Shown here: positions 6,265 through 11,471 of the stretch, one piece after another
Layout: the number at the start of each line of letters is the position of its first letter
How positions within the stretch are numbered: position 1 is the first letter of the stretch
Assembly: GCA_934527255.1 (NCBI GenBank)
Contig: CAKTAM010000050.1
Coordinates: 1-12,748, forward strand
Direction of reading: 5' to 3'
Source: an uncultured Oscillospiraceae bacterium
GTDB lineage: Bacteria; Bacillota; Clostridia; Oscillospirales; Ruminococcaceae
Length of the DNA stretch: 12,748 bases
Made by a program: the position numbers and the translations under genes
Notes under the pieces: model-generated
What the model was told of the DNA's origin: nothing
The model's input: the letters and a program-made list of their open reading frames with translations, nothing else
The model's database searches: none

Positions 6265-6439
6265 ATAACCGTTACTGCAAATTGTTACTATAGTATGGCC
6301 AAATAAAGTGGAATGTTTGAAAAGCGCGCCTGCCGCATGGCGGCACAGGGCGCAGCCGTCCGCACAAGGGGCGGCGGCCTGCGGAGAAAGCCGGGGCATT
6401 CCGCTGCTTTTTTGAAACGTCGGAAAGGAAGACAACGTT

Positions 6440-7561
6440 ATGGTATTGCTGGACGAATACAAGCAGAAGCTGGCAGAGCTGCAGCCCGTCATCCGCGATC
6501 TGGGCGAGGCGCTGGGCTTAAAGCAGCTGCGCCTGCGCCGGGAGGAGCTGGAGCAGCGCAGCGCGCAGCCGGATTTCTGGAACGATGCGGACGCCGGGCG
6601 CGCGGTGCTGTCCGAGCTGGGCGCGCTGAAGCAGAAGATCGAGGGCTATGAGAGCCTGTGCGCGGAAGCGGAGGATGTGGAGACCTTCATCGAGCTGGCC
6701 GAGGAAGAGGACGACGAAAGCATGGTGCCGGAGCTGCAGGCCCAGATGAAGGATCTGCAGCAGAAAACCGAAAAGCTGCAGCTGTCCACCCTGCTGACGG
6801 GCGAATATGACCATTCCAACGCCATTCTGACCTTCCACGCCGGTGCCGGCGGCACCGAAGCGCAGGATTGGGTCGAGATGCTGTACCGGATGTACACGCG
6901 CTTCTGCACCGATCAGGGCTTTACCGTGCAGGTGCTCGATCTGCTGGACGGCGACGAGGCAGGCATCAAAAGCGCCAGCATTCTGGTTTCGGGCGAAAAT
7001 GCCTATGGCTATCTGAAAAGTGAAAACGGCGTGCACCGTCTGGTGCGCGTTTCGCCGTTTGATGCCTCCGGCCGCCGCCAGACAAGCTTTGCCAGCGTGG
7101 AGGTCATGCCGGAGATCGACGACAACATCGAGGTGGAAATCCGCCCCGAGGATATTGAAATGCAGGTGTACCGCTCCTCTGGCGCGGGCGGCCAGCACAT
7201 CAACAAGACCTCCTCGGCCGTGCGCCTCATCCACAAGCCCACGGGTATCGTGGTCTCCTGCCAGACGGAGCGCAGCCAGCTGCAGAACCGCGAAACGGCC
7301 ATGAAAATGCTGAAAAGCAAGCTGCTGCAGATCAAAACGCAGGAGCATCTGGAGAAGATTGAGGATATCAAGGGCGTGCAGAACCTGATTGCGTGGGGCA
7401 GCCAGATCCGCAGCTATGTGTTCATGCCGTACACGCTGGTGAAGGATCACCGCACCGGCTATGAAAACGGCAACGTCAATGCGGTGATGGACGGCGACCT
7501 GGAGGGCTTTGTCAATGCCTATCTGAAGGCGCTGAGCCGGGGCGAGCTGCAGGGCAACTAA
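6440..7561 (+). CDS. prfB: Peptide chain release factor 2
   Basis: Class I release factor that recognises UGA and UAA and triggers peptidyl-tRNA hydrolysis. The 373-aa product has a helical N-terminal domain (1-115, with PDFWND at 44-49), the RF2 codon-reading motif SPF at residues 205-207 (RVSPFDASGRRQTSF) and the catalytic GGQ at 250-252 (SSGAGGQHINKTSSAVR). The SPF motif and the C-terminal KDHRTGYENGNVNAVMDGDL separate RF2 from RF1. The ATG at 6440 has AAAGGAA nine to ten bases upstream. The whole protein is in one frame: there is no in-frame UGA near codon 25, so the autoregulatory +1 frameshift found in many prfB genes is absent. It is a single-gene unit with its own terminator downstream. 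Confidence 0.98.
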   Translation: MVLLDEYKQKLAELQPVIRDLGEALGLKQLRLRREELEQRSAQPDFWNDADAGRAVLSELGALKQKIEGYESLCAEAEDVETFIELAEEEDDESMVPELQAQMKDLQQKTEKLQLSTLLTGEYDHSNAILTFHAGAGGTEAQDWVEMLYRMYTRFCTDQGFTVQVLDLLDGDEAGIKSASILVSGENAYGYLKSENGVHRLVRVSPFDASGRRQTSFASVEVMPEIDDNIEVEIRPEDIEMQVYRSSGAGGQHINKTSSAVRLIHKPTGIVVSCQTERSQLQNRETAMKMLKSKLLQIKTQEHLEKIEDIKGVQNLIAWGSQIRSYVFMPYTLVKDHRTGYENGNVNAVMDGDLEGFVNAYLKALSRGELQGN

Positions 7562-7914
7562 GGCGGCGCCGACAGCGGCGAAGCCTGCGGGTACCGGGGC
7601 TGTGCCCGGAGAACGGAGCAGACGGTTTTTGCGGTGCCAACTGCGCCGAAGAAAAGCGGCGCAGCCGGGCGGTGGGTCGTTTGCCGAAGGCTGCCGGGCA
7701 GAAAAAAGCAATGACGGGGGCGTGCAGAGATTCTCTCTGCACGCTCTTTCCCTTTTTGGCAGGCGAAAGCGGCCCTCATCCTGTACGGCCCACAGCGGGT
7801 GTATAGCGCGCCGCAAAGCGGGCATACTGTAACCGGGCGCAAAACCGCCGCGGGCAAACGGCGGCTTCGGCCCAAGGCAAACCGATCATACGAACCAACA
7901 GGAGGGAACGAAGA
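7562..7914. other. Intergenic region prfB to DUF1540 gene
   Basis: 353 bp without a supported gene. It contains a CTGCGCCG/CGGCGCAG hairpin without T-tract (7641-7664), the prfB terminator (7721-7757) and a CCGCCG/CGGCGG hairpin close to the next gene (about 7848-7867). CATACT at 7823-7828 is a possible -10 but has only a poor -35 partner. Confidence 0.6.
7721..7757 (+). terminator. Probable prfB terminator
   Basis: A perfect 10-bp stem CGTGCAGAGA/TCTCTGCACG (7721-7730 with 7734-7743, TTC loop) is followed by a pyrimidine tract CTCTTTCCCTTTTT. The T-run is interrupted and the hairpin is 160 bases from the prfB stop. Confidence 0.7.
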
Positions 7915-8076
7915 ATGGAACATGCCAATCACTGCATCAGCTGTACCGTCAAATCCTGCGCACACCATTGCAGCTGCGACGACTACTGTTCGCTGGACAA
8001 AATCCAGGTGGGAACCCACGAGCATCATCCCGCCATGGATGAATGTACCGACTGCCAGAGCTTCGAGAAAAAATAA
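7915..8076 (+). CDS. DUF1540 domain-containing protein
   Basis: A 53-aa cysteine-rich protein with GGAGGG eight bases before the ATG. It carries eight cysteines (C7, C10, C15, C19, C21, C25, C44, C47) in the pattern typical of DUF1540: CISCTVKSC at 7-15, a CSCDDYC block (19-25), IQVGTHEH and the ending TDCQSF. Clostridial and Bacillus members are small, probably metal-binding proteins, some linked to sporulation or stress, with no established function. The gene is monocistronic, with a strong terminator just downstream. Recognition rests on the cysteine pattern and the conserved IxV...TDCxSF ending. Confidence 0.9.
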   Translation: MEHANHCISCTVKSCAHHCSCDDYCSLDKIQVGTHEHHPAMDECTDCQSFEKK

Positions 8077-8132
8077 TCTGCGCATCCATTAAGCAGCCGC
8101 CCGCGCAGCCTATGGCCGCAGGCGGCAGATCG

Positions 8133-8175
8133 GCCGCGCCCCGCTTCCCCCAAAAGGAGGCCGGGCGCGGCTTTT
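8133..8175 (+). terminator. Terminator downstream of the DUF1540 gene
   Basis: Stem GCCGCGCCC/GGGCGCGGC (8133-8141 with 8163-8171), extended inside by CTTCC/GGAGG, is followed by TTTT. It starts 57 bases after the stop codon and separates this gene from the sigma-factor operon. Confidence 0.85.
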
Positions 8176-8189
8176 CTGTGCTGCCGGGC

Positions 8190-8218
8190 TTGTGCAAACC
8201 GCGGGGGCGTGCTACAAT
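8190..8218 (+). promoter_or_regulatory. Sigma-A-type promoter of the ECF sigma operon
   Basis: TTGTGC (8190-8195) and TACAAT (8213-8218) are exactly 17 bases apart. It follows the previous terminator directly. The predicted start near 8225 gives a leader of about 245 bases. The -10 is a housekeeping type, not an ECF type. Confidence 0.75.
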
Positions 8219-8470
8219 GCCGGTGGAAGCCCGCGAGGTTATCCCCCAAAAAGCCTTGCACTGCGGTGCGGCGGCCGGAAAAAGCCCCCGCGGCCGCCTT
8301 GCCGGGCCGCCGTAAAGGGGGCCGACGGCCGGCGCGCGGCGGAAAAATTTCACTTTTTTCAAAAAAAGCGGCGCGGCATGAAGAAAGGCCGCGGCGGTAT
8401 TCGTTTTCTGACCAGAGCACAACAAAGGAACCGGGTTTGGCTCAAGCGGGAAAGGAGGGGACAGCGGACG
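8219..8470 (+). other. Long GC-rich leader of the ECF sigma operon
   Basis: About 245 transcribed bases before the sigma factor start. It can form strong hairpins, for example GCGGCCG/CGGCCGC around 8268-8297, and contains an A/T tract at 8343-8367 (AAAAATTTCACTTTTTTC). An in-frame ATG at 8378 has no ribosome binding site, and another frame from 8217 to 8315 also lacks one. I recognise no known riboswitch. Confidence 0.5.
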
Positions 8471-8992
8471 GTGGAGGAGCAGGAGTTTACCGCGCTGATG
8501 CGGCGGTATCAGGCGTACATATACACCATTTGCTACCGCTTTGTGCTGGATGCCGCACAGGCGGAGGATCTGGCGCAGGAAACCTTTCTGGCCGCTTATC
8601 TGCACCGGGAAAGCTGCCCGGCGGGCAGTGAAAAGCCGTGGCTGGCCCGCATTGCCGTCAACAAGGCAAAGGACCTTTTGAAATCGGGCTGGAGCCGCCG
8701 GGTACAGCTGGCGCAGTCGGATGAGGACGACGCCATGGAGCGAACGCAGGCCCCACTGGCGGAGCAGCCGGAGGAGCACAGCCTGGCCCGGGAGCGCACC
8801 GACACGGTGCGTCGGGCGGTGTGCGGCCTGCCGCCGCCCTACCACGATGTGGCGGTGCTGGTGTTTTTGCAGGAAAAAACGCCGGATGAGGCGGCACGGA
8901 TGACCGGGCGGCCGACCAAAACGGTGTACACCCAGCTATCCCGTGCAAAAAAGCTGTTGGCAGAACAGCTGAAAGAGGTGACGCAGACATGA
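8471..8992 (+). CDS. RNA polymerase sigma factor, ECF family
   Basis: Alternative sigma factor that redirects RNA polymerase to a stress or envelope regulon. From the GTG at 8471 it is 173 aa. Sigma region 2 spans about 5-72, with YIYTICYRFVLDAAQAEDLAQ and ETFLAAYLH (the DLAQETF motif at 33-39) and the WLARIAVNKAKDLLKS helix. An acidic linker follows (about 80-108). Sigma region 4 spans about 110-165, with LPPPYHDVAVLVF and the helix-turn-helix TPDEAARMTGRPTKTVYTQLSRAKKLL. The GTG is chosen because AAAGGAGG (8451-8458) precedes it by 12 bases, rather long, and because homology begins there; the frame upstream is open but looks non-coding. Its stop overlaps the anti-sigma start (ATGA), implying translational coupling. 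The normal partner is the next gene. Confidence 0.92.
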   Translation: MEEQEFTALMRRYQAYIYTICYRFVLDAAQAEDLAQETFLAAYLHRESCPAGSEKPWLARIAVNKAKDLLKSGWSRRVQLAQSDEDDAMERTQAPLAEQPEEHSLARERTDTVRRAVCGLPPPYHDVAVLVFLQEKTPDEAARMTGRPTKTVYTQLSRAKKLLAEQLKEVTQT

Positions 8993-9426
8993 AGCTGAAG
9001 GACAAAAACGGGCACATCACGCAGGAGGCGCTGCTGGCATGGAACGAGGGCAGCCTGTGCGAGCAGCAGCGGCTGGAGCTGGCCGAGCACCTGACCTGCT
9101 GTGACGATTGCCTGCTGCGCCTGACCGCGCTGGAGCTGGAGGAGCTGCCGCCCGCGCGCGATCTGGTCGGCCCTGCCGTGCGGCAGGCGCGGCACCGGCG
9201 GCCGCTGCTGTTCTGGCAGCGGTGCGGCATTGCGGCCGCAGCGGCCTGCTTTGCCTTTTTGGGCTGGCGGCTCGATCTGCTGGGCCAGCTGAACGATCTG
9301 CCGCAGAGGGTCGGGCAGGCCGGTGCGCTGCAGCAGGCGGCCACGCAGCTTTCGCAGGAGCTTTCCGGCTGGAGCGGTCAGCTTTCCGATACGCTGCAAA
9401 CGGCGTTTGACAAAAATCAGAACTAA
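8989..9426 (+). CDS. Zinc-finger (ZAS-like) membrane anti-sigma factor
   Basis: 145-aa single-pass membrane protein that by position and motif should hold the ECF sigma factor inactive. The cytosolic N-terminus (1-75) has ITQEALLAWNEGSL and the HxxxCxxC zinc motif (H34, C38, C41, with an extra C37). One hydrophobic helix (about 79-95) follows a basic RHRRP stretch. A small C-terminal domain (96-145) with QLSQELSGWSGQLSDTL would face outside as the possible sensor. It overlaps the sigma gene by four bases (ATGA). Sequence similarity to named families is weak outside the zinc motif; the context carries the call. Confidence 0.85.
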   Translation: MKLKDKNGHITQEALLAWNEGSLCEQQRLELAEHLTCCDDCLLRLTALELEELPPARDLVGPAVRQARHRRPLLFWQRCGIAAAAACFAFLGWRLDLLGQLNDLPQRVGQAGALQQAATQLSQELSGWSGQLSDTLQTAFDKNQN

Positions 9427-9481
9427 GACGGGCGGGCCGGACGGCGCAGCCCGAGGCAATGAAAAAGGAGTGTATGGTATC

Positions 9482-10060
9482 ATGCAGAAAAGCGGTTTTC
9501 TGACCTTCTGTTTCGCGTTCTGTCCGGGGGCCGGGCACATGTATCAGGGCTATATGAAGCGGGGCATCTCATGGATGGGGGCGTTCATCCTGTGCGTCAC
9601 GCTGATCTCCACCTTCGGAACGGTGCTGTTCAGCATGCTGGCGCTGCTGGTCTGGTGCGCGGCGTTTTTTGATACGTTCCATGTGGCGTCGCGTGATGCG
9701 GCCGCCCGCCGGGAAGCGCCCGACGACTGGCTGTGGAACGCCGATGTCTGCAAAAACGCTGCGGTGAACCCCAACCAGCACCGCGTTATTGGTGTGGTAT
9801 GCATTGTACTTGGCGCGTGGCTTTGCCTGGAGCAGCTGCCCCGCATTCTGGAACAGTTCGGCATTGAGTGCAGCGGGCTGTTCCGGATGATCGAAAGCTA
9901 CCTGCCGCCGTTGGCACTGGCCTTTGCGCTCATCTGGCTGGGGCTGCGCTTTATTCGCGGGCCGCGCCCGTCGGATGCGCCGGACGCTTACCGCCCGGTG
10001 ACGCCCGGCAAGACGGCGGCCGCGCAGCAGGAGGCAAGCGGGCATGACGCAGAGGAATGA
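9482..10060 (+). CDS. TM2-like multi-pass membrane protein of the sigma operon
   Basis: 192-aa membrane protein, function unknown. The ATG at 9482 has AAAGGAG 11 bases upstream; an out-of-frame ATG (9474) lies between. The N-terminus (GFLTFCFAFCPGAGHMYQGYMKRG split as FCPGAGHMYQG at 13-23, then MKRG) resembles the TM2 domain, in which a PGxGHxYxG turn precedes paired helices. Helices are predicted at about 31-47, 49-66, 101-120 and 138-158, and the C-terminus is hydrophilic. It starts 55 bases after the anti-sigma stop and overlaps the next gene by 17 bases, so all four genes are probably cotranscribed. A role in the same envelope response is inferred from position only. Confidence 0.8.
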   Translation: MQKSGFLTFCFAFCPGAGHMYQGYMKRGISWMGAFILCVTLISTFGTVLFSMLALLVWCAAFFDTFHVASRDAAARREAPDDWLWNADVCKNAAVNPNQHRVIGVVCIVLGAWLCLEQLPRILEQFGIECSGLFRMIESYLPPLALAFALIWLGLRFIRGPRPSDAPDAYRPVTPGKTAAAQQEASGHDAEE

Positions 10061-10373
10061 GCAGGAAAACGCCCGGCCGATGCGCCGGGTGGGCACCCTG
10101 ACCATGGGTGTGGCCATGATCGCCGTCGGCGCGGCGCTGCTGTGCTGGCTGTTCGGCTGGCTGAACGACCAGCAGTTTTTCCAGCTGTGCCGCCTGTCGC
10201 CGCTGCTGCTGGTCGGCGTGGGGGTCGAGCTGTGCGTTTTTGGCGCGGCGGGCGACCGGGTGCAGCTGCGGTATGATATTGTCAGCGTGATCTTCTGCGG
10301 GCTGCTGTTGTGCTGCAGCCTGGGGCTGAGCACGCTGGCCGTGGTGCTGCAGCGTCTGGTGCTGCCGGATTAA
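10044..10373 (+). CDS. LiaI/LiaF-like small membrane protein
   Basis: 109-aa protein with a short charged N-terminus (1-15) and hydrophobic segments at about 17-38, 51-68 and 80-104. The pattern RRVGTLTMGVAMIAVGAALL...LSPLLLVGVGVELCVFG resembles the membrane region shared by LiaI and LiaF envelope-stress proteins (also seen in DUF5668-type proteins). GGAGG lies about 11 bases before the ATG, inside the preceding gene, whose end it overlaps by 17 bases. It is the last gene before a strong terminator. Function here is inferred to be linked to the ECF/anti-sigma pair. Confidence 0.78.
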   Translation: MTQRNEQENARPMRRVGTLTMGVAMIAVGAALLCWLFGWLNDQQFFQLCRLSPLLLVGVGVELCVFGAAGDRVQLRYDIVSVIFCGLLLCCSLGLSTLAVVLQRLVLPD

Positions 10374-10400
10374 AAAGAGAGAAGATCACCCCAAACGGGA

Positions 10401-10450
10401 AAGCGTCGCCGCCGTCAGACAAAAGAGAGTCTGCGGCGGCGACGCTTTTT
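10401..10450 (+). terminator. Terminator of the ECF sigma operon
   Basis: A long stem (GCGTCGCCGCCG plus CAGAC, 10403-10420, with GTCTG plus CGGCGGCGACGC, 10429-10445; one bulged T; eight-base loop) is followed by five T. It begins about 30 bases after the last stop codon. Confidence 0.95.
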
Positions 10451-10540
10451 GCGCCAAAGGCAGGCGGCTGCAGGCAGCCCCAAAAGAGTGCTGCACAGGG
10501 AGTGAATATAAAGTATTATTGAAAAAAGGAGCACATTTGC

Positions 10541-10651
10541 ATGGTTGTGGGCCGTACACAGGGGGCGGCGGGCCGCTCTGGACCGAATGCGGCGACTGTT
10601 CGCTGCTGCCTTTTGCACAGGTTGCACAGTATTTTAGTTAGCTGTAACTAA
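10541..10651 (+). CDS. Possible 36-aa small protein or leader peptide
   Basis: An ATG at 10541 preceded by AAAAAAGGAG with nine bases of spacing opens a 36-codon frame ending TAA. The product begins MVVGRTQGAAGRSG and ends with a Cys/His-containing stretch, VRCCLLHRLHSILVSCN. I recognise no family. No convincing promoter lies upstream (TATTAT at 10514-10519 has a poor -35). Its last codons overlap the distal GTTAG-N6-CTAAC dyad. It could be a peptide, a regulatory leader or a chance frame. Confidence 0.35.
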   Translation: MVVGRTQGAAGRSGPNAATVRCCLLHRLHSILVSCN

Positions 10652-10652
10652 C
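10634..10652. promoter_or_regulatory. Distal GTTAG-N6-CTAAC dyad
   Basis: TTAGTTA-GCTG-TAACTAA (10634-10651) is a perfect 7-bp inverted repeat, containing GTTAG-N6-CTAAC at 10637-10652. It lies 56 bp upstream of the feo -35 and shares the arm sequence and spacing of the two proximal dyads. Confidence 0.5.
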
Positions 10653-10707
10653 ACAAGCGGCATTCTGCCGAAATGCGTTTTTGAGGGGCATTTTCTGAAA
10701 AAAGGCA

Positions 10708-10736
10708 TTGACAAAAAGCAGGAAAACGAGTATTCT
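10708..10736 (+). promoter_or_regulatory. Sigma-A promoter of the feo operon
   Basis: TTGACA (10708-10713) and TATTCT (10731-10736) with a 17-base spacer. The start would be near 10743, inside the first proximal dyad, with a leader of about 90 bases before feoA. Confidence 0.88.
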
Positions 10737-10741
10737 ATACG

Positions 10742-10794
10742 AGGTTAGCAAGAGCTAACCTTTTTGTAAGACCTGCGGTTAGCAAGAGCTAATC
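10742..10794. promoter_or_regulatory. Two proximal feo operator candidates
   Basis: AGGTTAGC-AAGA-GCTAACCT (10742-10761, perfect 8-bp arms) and GGTTAGC-AAGA-GCTAATC (10777-10794, one mismatch) share the 16-bp word GGTTAGCAAGAGCTAA, repeated 34 bp apart (about three helical turns). They lie at and just after the predicted transcription start. The arms resemble the GGTTAG/CTAACC half-sites of DtxR-type iron repressors, though with a wider gap, so an iron-responsive repressor is the likely ligand (inference). The first dyad followed by TTTTT could also act as an attenuator hairpin. Confidence 0.65.
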
Positions 10795-10830
10795 TGCAAA
10801 AAAGCTGTCAATAAGAGAGGAAGCTTGCAT

Positions 10831-11043
10831 ATGTACCCTCTGACACTTGCCACACCCGGCGAGGCGAATATTATCCGCAAGATCGGCGGAAAGGCCGAGG
10901 TGAAGAAGCATCTGGAAAATCTGGGCTTTGTTGTGGGCGGTAACGTGACCGTCGTTGCGGCCATGGGCGGCAACGTCATTGTGAACGTCAAAGAGGCCCG
11001 CGTTGCCATCAGCGAAGAGATGGCGCAGAAGATCATGGTTTAA
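10831..11043 (+). CDS. feoA: FeoA-family protein, first copy
   Basis: Small SH3-like cytosolic accessory protein of ferrous iron uptake. 70 aa from the ATG at 10831, with GAGAGGAAG upstream; a TTG two codons earlier is less likely. Family features: LTLATPGEANIIRKIGG, the KKHLENLGFVVGGNVTVV turn typical of FeoA (leLGf..G..v.v), and ending NVKEARVAISEEMAQKIMV (the R-v-Al...a..I pattern). It is the first gene of the promoter-operator unit, 65 bases ahead of a second feoA. It differs clearly from that copy in sequence, so the pair is an old divergence rather than a recent duplication. Confidence 0.93.
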   Translation: MYPLTLATPGEANIIRKIGGKAEVKKHLENLGFVVGGNVTVVAAMGGNVIVNVKEARVAISEEMAQKIMV

Positions 11044-11108
11044 CCGTTTTGCGTCTGCTGCGGCGGGCGCAGGGCGAAATACAGTTACAGTAAGGAGGAA
11101 GGAACAGC

Positions 11109-11330
11109 ATGAAAACGCTCAAGCAGGCAAAGGTCGGCGAGACCGTGCGTGTCGTTCGGCTGCATGGGGAGGGCGCTGTCAAGCGCCGCATCATGGACAT
11201 GGGCATCACCAAAGGCGTAGAGATCTACGTGCGCAAGGTGGCGCCCCTGGGCGACCCCGTGGAAGTGACGGTGCGCGGCTACGAGCTGTCGCTGCGCAAG
11301 GCGGACGCCGAGATGATCGAGGTCGAATAA
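11109..11330 (+). CDS. feoA: FeoA-family protein, second copy
   Basis: 73-aa FeoA paralogue. AAGGAGGAAGG precedes the ATG by about eight bases, a stronger site than that of the first copy. Typical features: MKTLKQAKVGETVRVVRLHGEGAVKRR split as LKQAKVGETVRVV and GAVKRRIMDMGITKGVEIYV, then the VTVRGYELSLRKADAEMIEV end, where the basic RGYxLSLR motif is the classic FeoA signature. It lies between the first feoA and feoB (132-base gap to feoB at 11463 or 141 to 11472). It closely follows canonical FeoA, so it is the likelier direct FeoB partner. Confidence 0.95.
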   Translation: MKTLKQAKVGETVRVVRLHGEGAVKRRIMDMGITKGVEIYVRKVAPLGDPVEVTVRGYELSLRKADAEMIEVE

Positions 11331-11471
11331 TTCCATTACGGAGAGCGGGGCCAAAGCGCCCGGCGGCGCGACGCCGACGGCGGCTGACCCTATTTTCAAA
11401 ACAGTCGGTCAGCGGAGAACTGCGGGAGAAGTGCCCCCGTACCGCTGCCGTGAAAGAGAGGAATGTGGAAC

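Larger units (their letters stand above)
6183..6295. promoter_or_regulatory. Cluster of three TAGTATA palindromes, candidate operators
   Basis: Three dyads occur within 113 bp: TATACTA-ATGAG-TAGTATA (6183-6201), TAGTATACTA (6256-6265, perfect) and TACTATAGTA (6286-6295, perfect). The first overlaps the -10 of the leftward promoter and the second the -10 of the rightward prfB promoter. They could bind a repressor (the GTATAC core is compatible with GntR-type operators), or simply be symmetric -10 elements working on both strands. No regulator gene is adjacent. Confidence 0.5.
6124..6439. other. Divergent intergenic region between the zinc-ribbon gene and prfB
   Basis: A 316-bp divergent promoter region. 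It holds an AT-rich core (6181-6310) with two promoters and three palindromes, then a GC-rich prfB leader (6311-6439) containing a TGCCGC-ATG-GCGGCA hairpin (6331-6345). ORFs that run through the leader into prfB are in the wrong frame and lack start signals. Confidence 0.7.
10451..10830. other. Intergenic region upstream of the feo locus
   Basis: 380 bp between the sigma operon terminator and the first feoA. It contains a possible 36-aa ORF (10541-10651), a distal GTTAG dyad (10634-10652), a canonical promoter (10708-10736) and two downstream dyads. The part at 10451-10520 shows nothing clear. Confidence 0.65.

Noticed and set aside
6518..7825. Long minus-strand ORF of 435 codons opposite prfB
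   Set aside because: prfB is unmistakable with SPF and GGQ motifs; the antisense frame has no recognisable domain and no start signal.
7800..7828. Promoter for the DUF1540 gene (TGTATA-17-CATACT)
   Set aside because: The -35 matches the consensus at too few positions to call.
8219..8340. Known riboswitch or SRP/6S/RNase P RNA in the sigma leader
   Set aside because: None of the core motifs I know for these RNAs is present.
8192..8470. N-terminal extension of the ECF sigma factor to a start at 8192 or 8378
   Set aside because: The 8192 start lies upstream of the -10 element. The extension is basic, low complexity and unlike sigma factors, and neither start has a ribosome binding site.
7949..8845. 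Minus-strand ORF of 298 codons across DUF1540, the terminator and the sigma gene
   Set aside because: It spans a terminator, a promoter and two better-supported genes, and reads as Arg/Pro/Ala-rich noise.
9108..9410. Ala/Arg-rich plus-strand ORF inside the anti-sigma gene
   Set aside because: Frame shadow of the anti-sigma gene, which has the zinc motif, a membrane helix and translational coupling.
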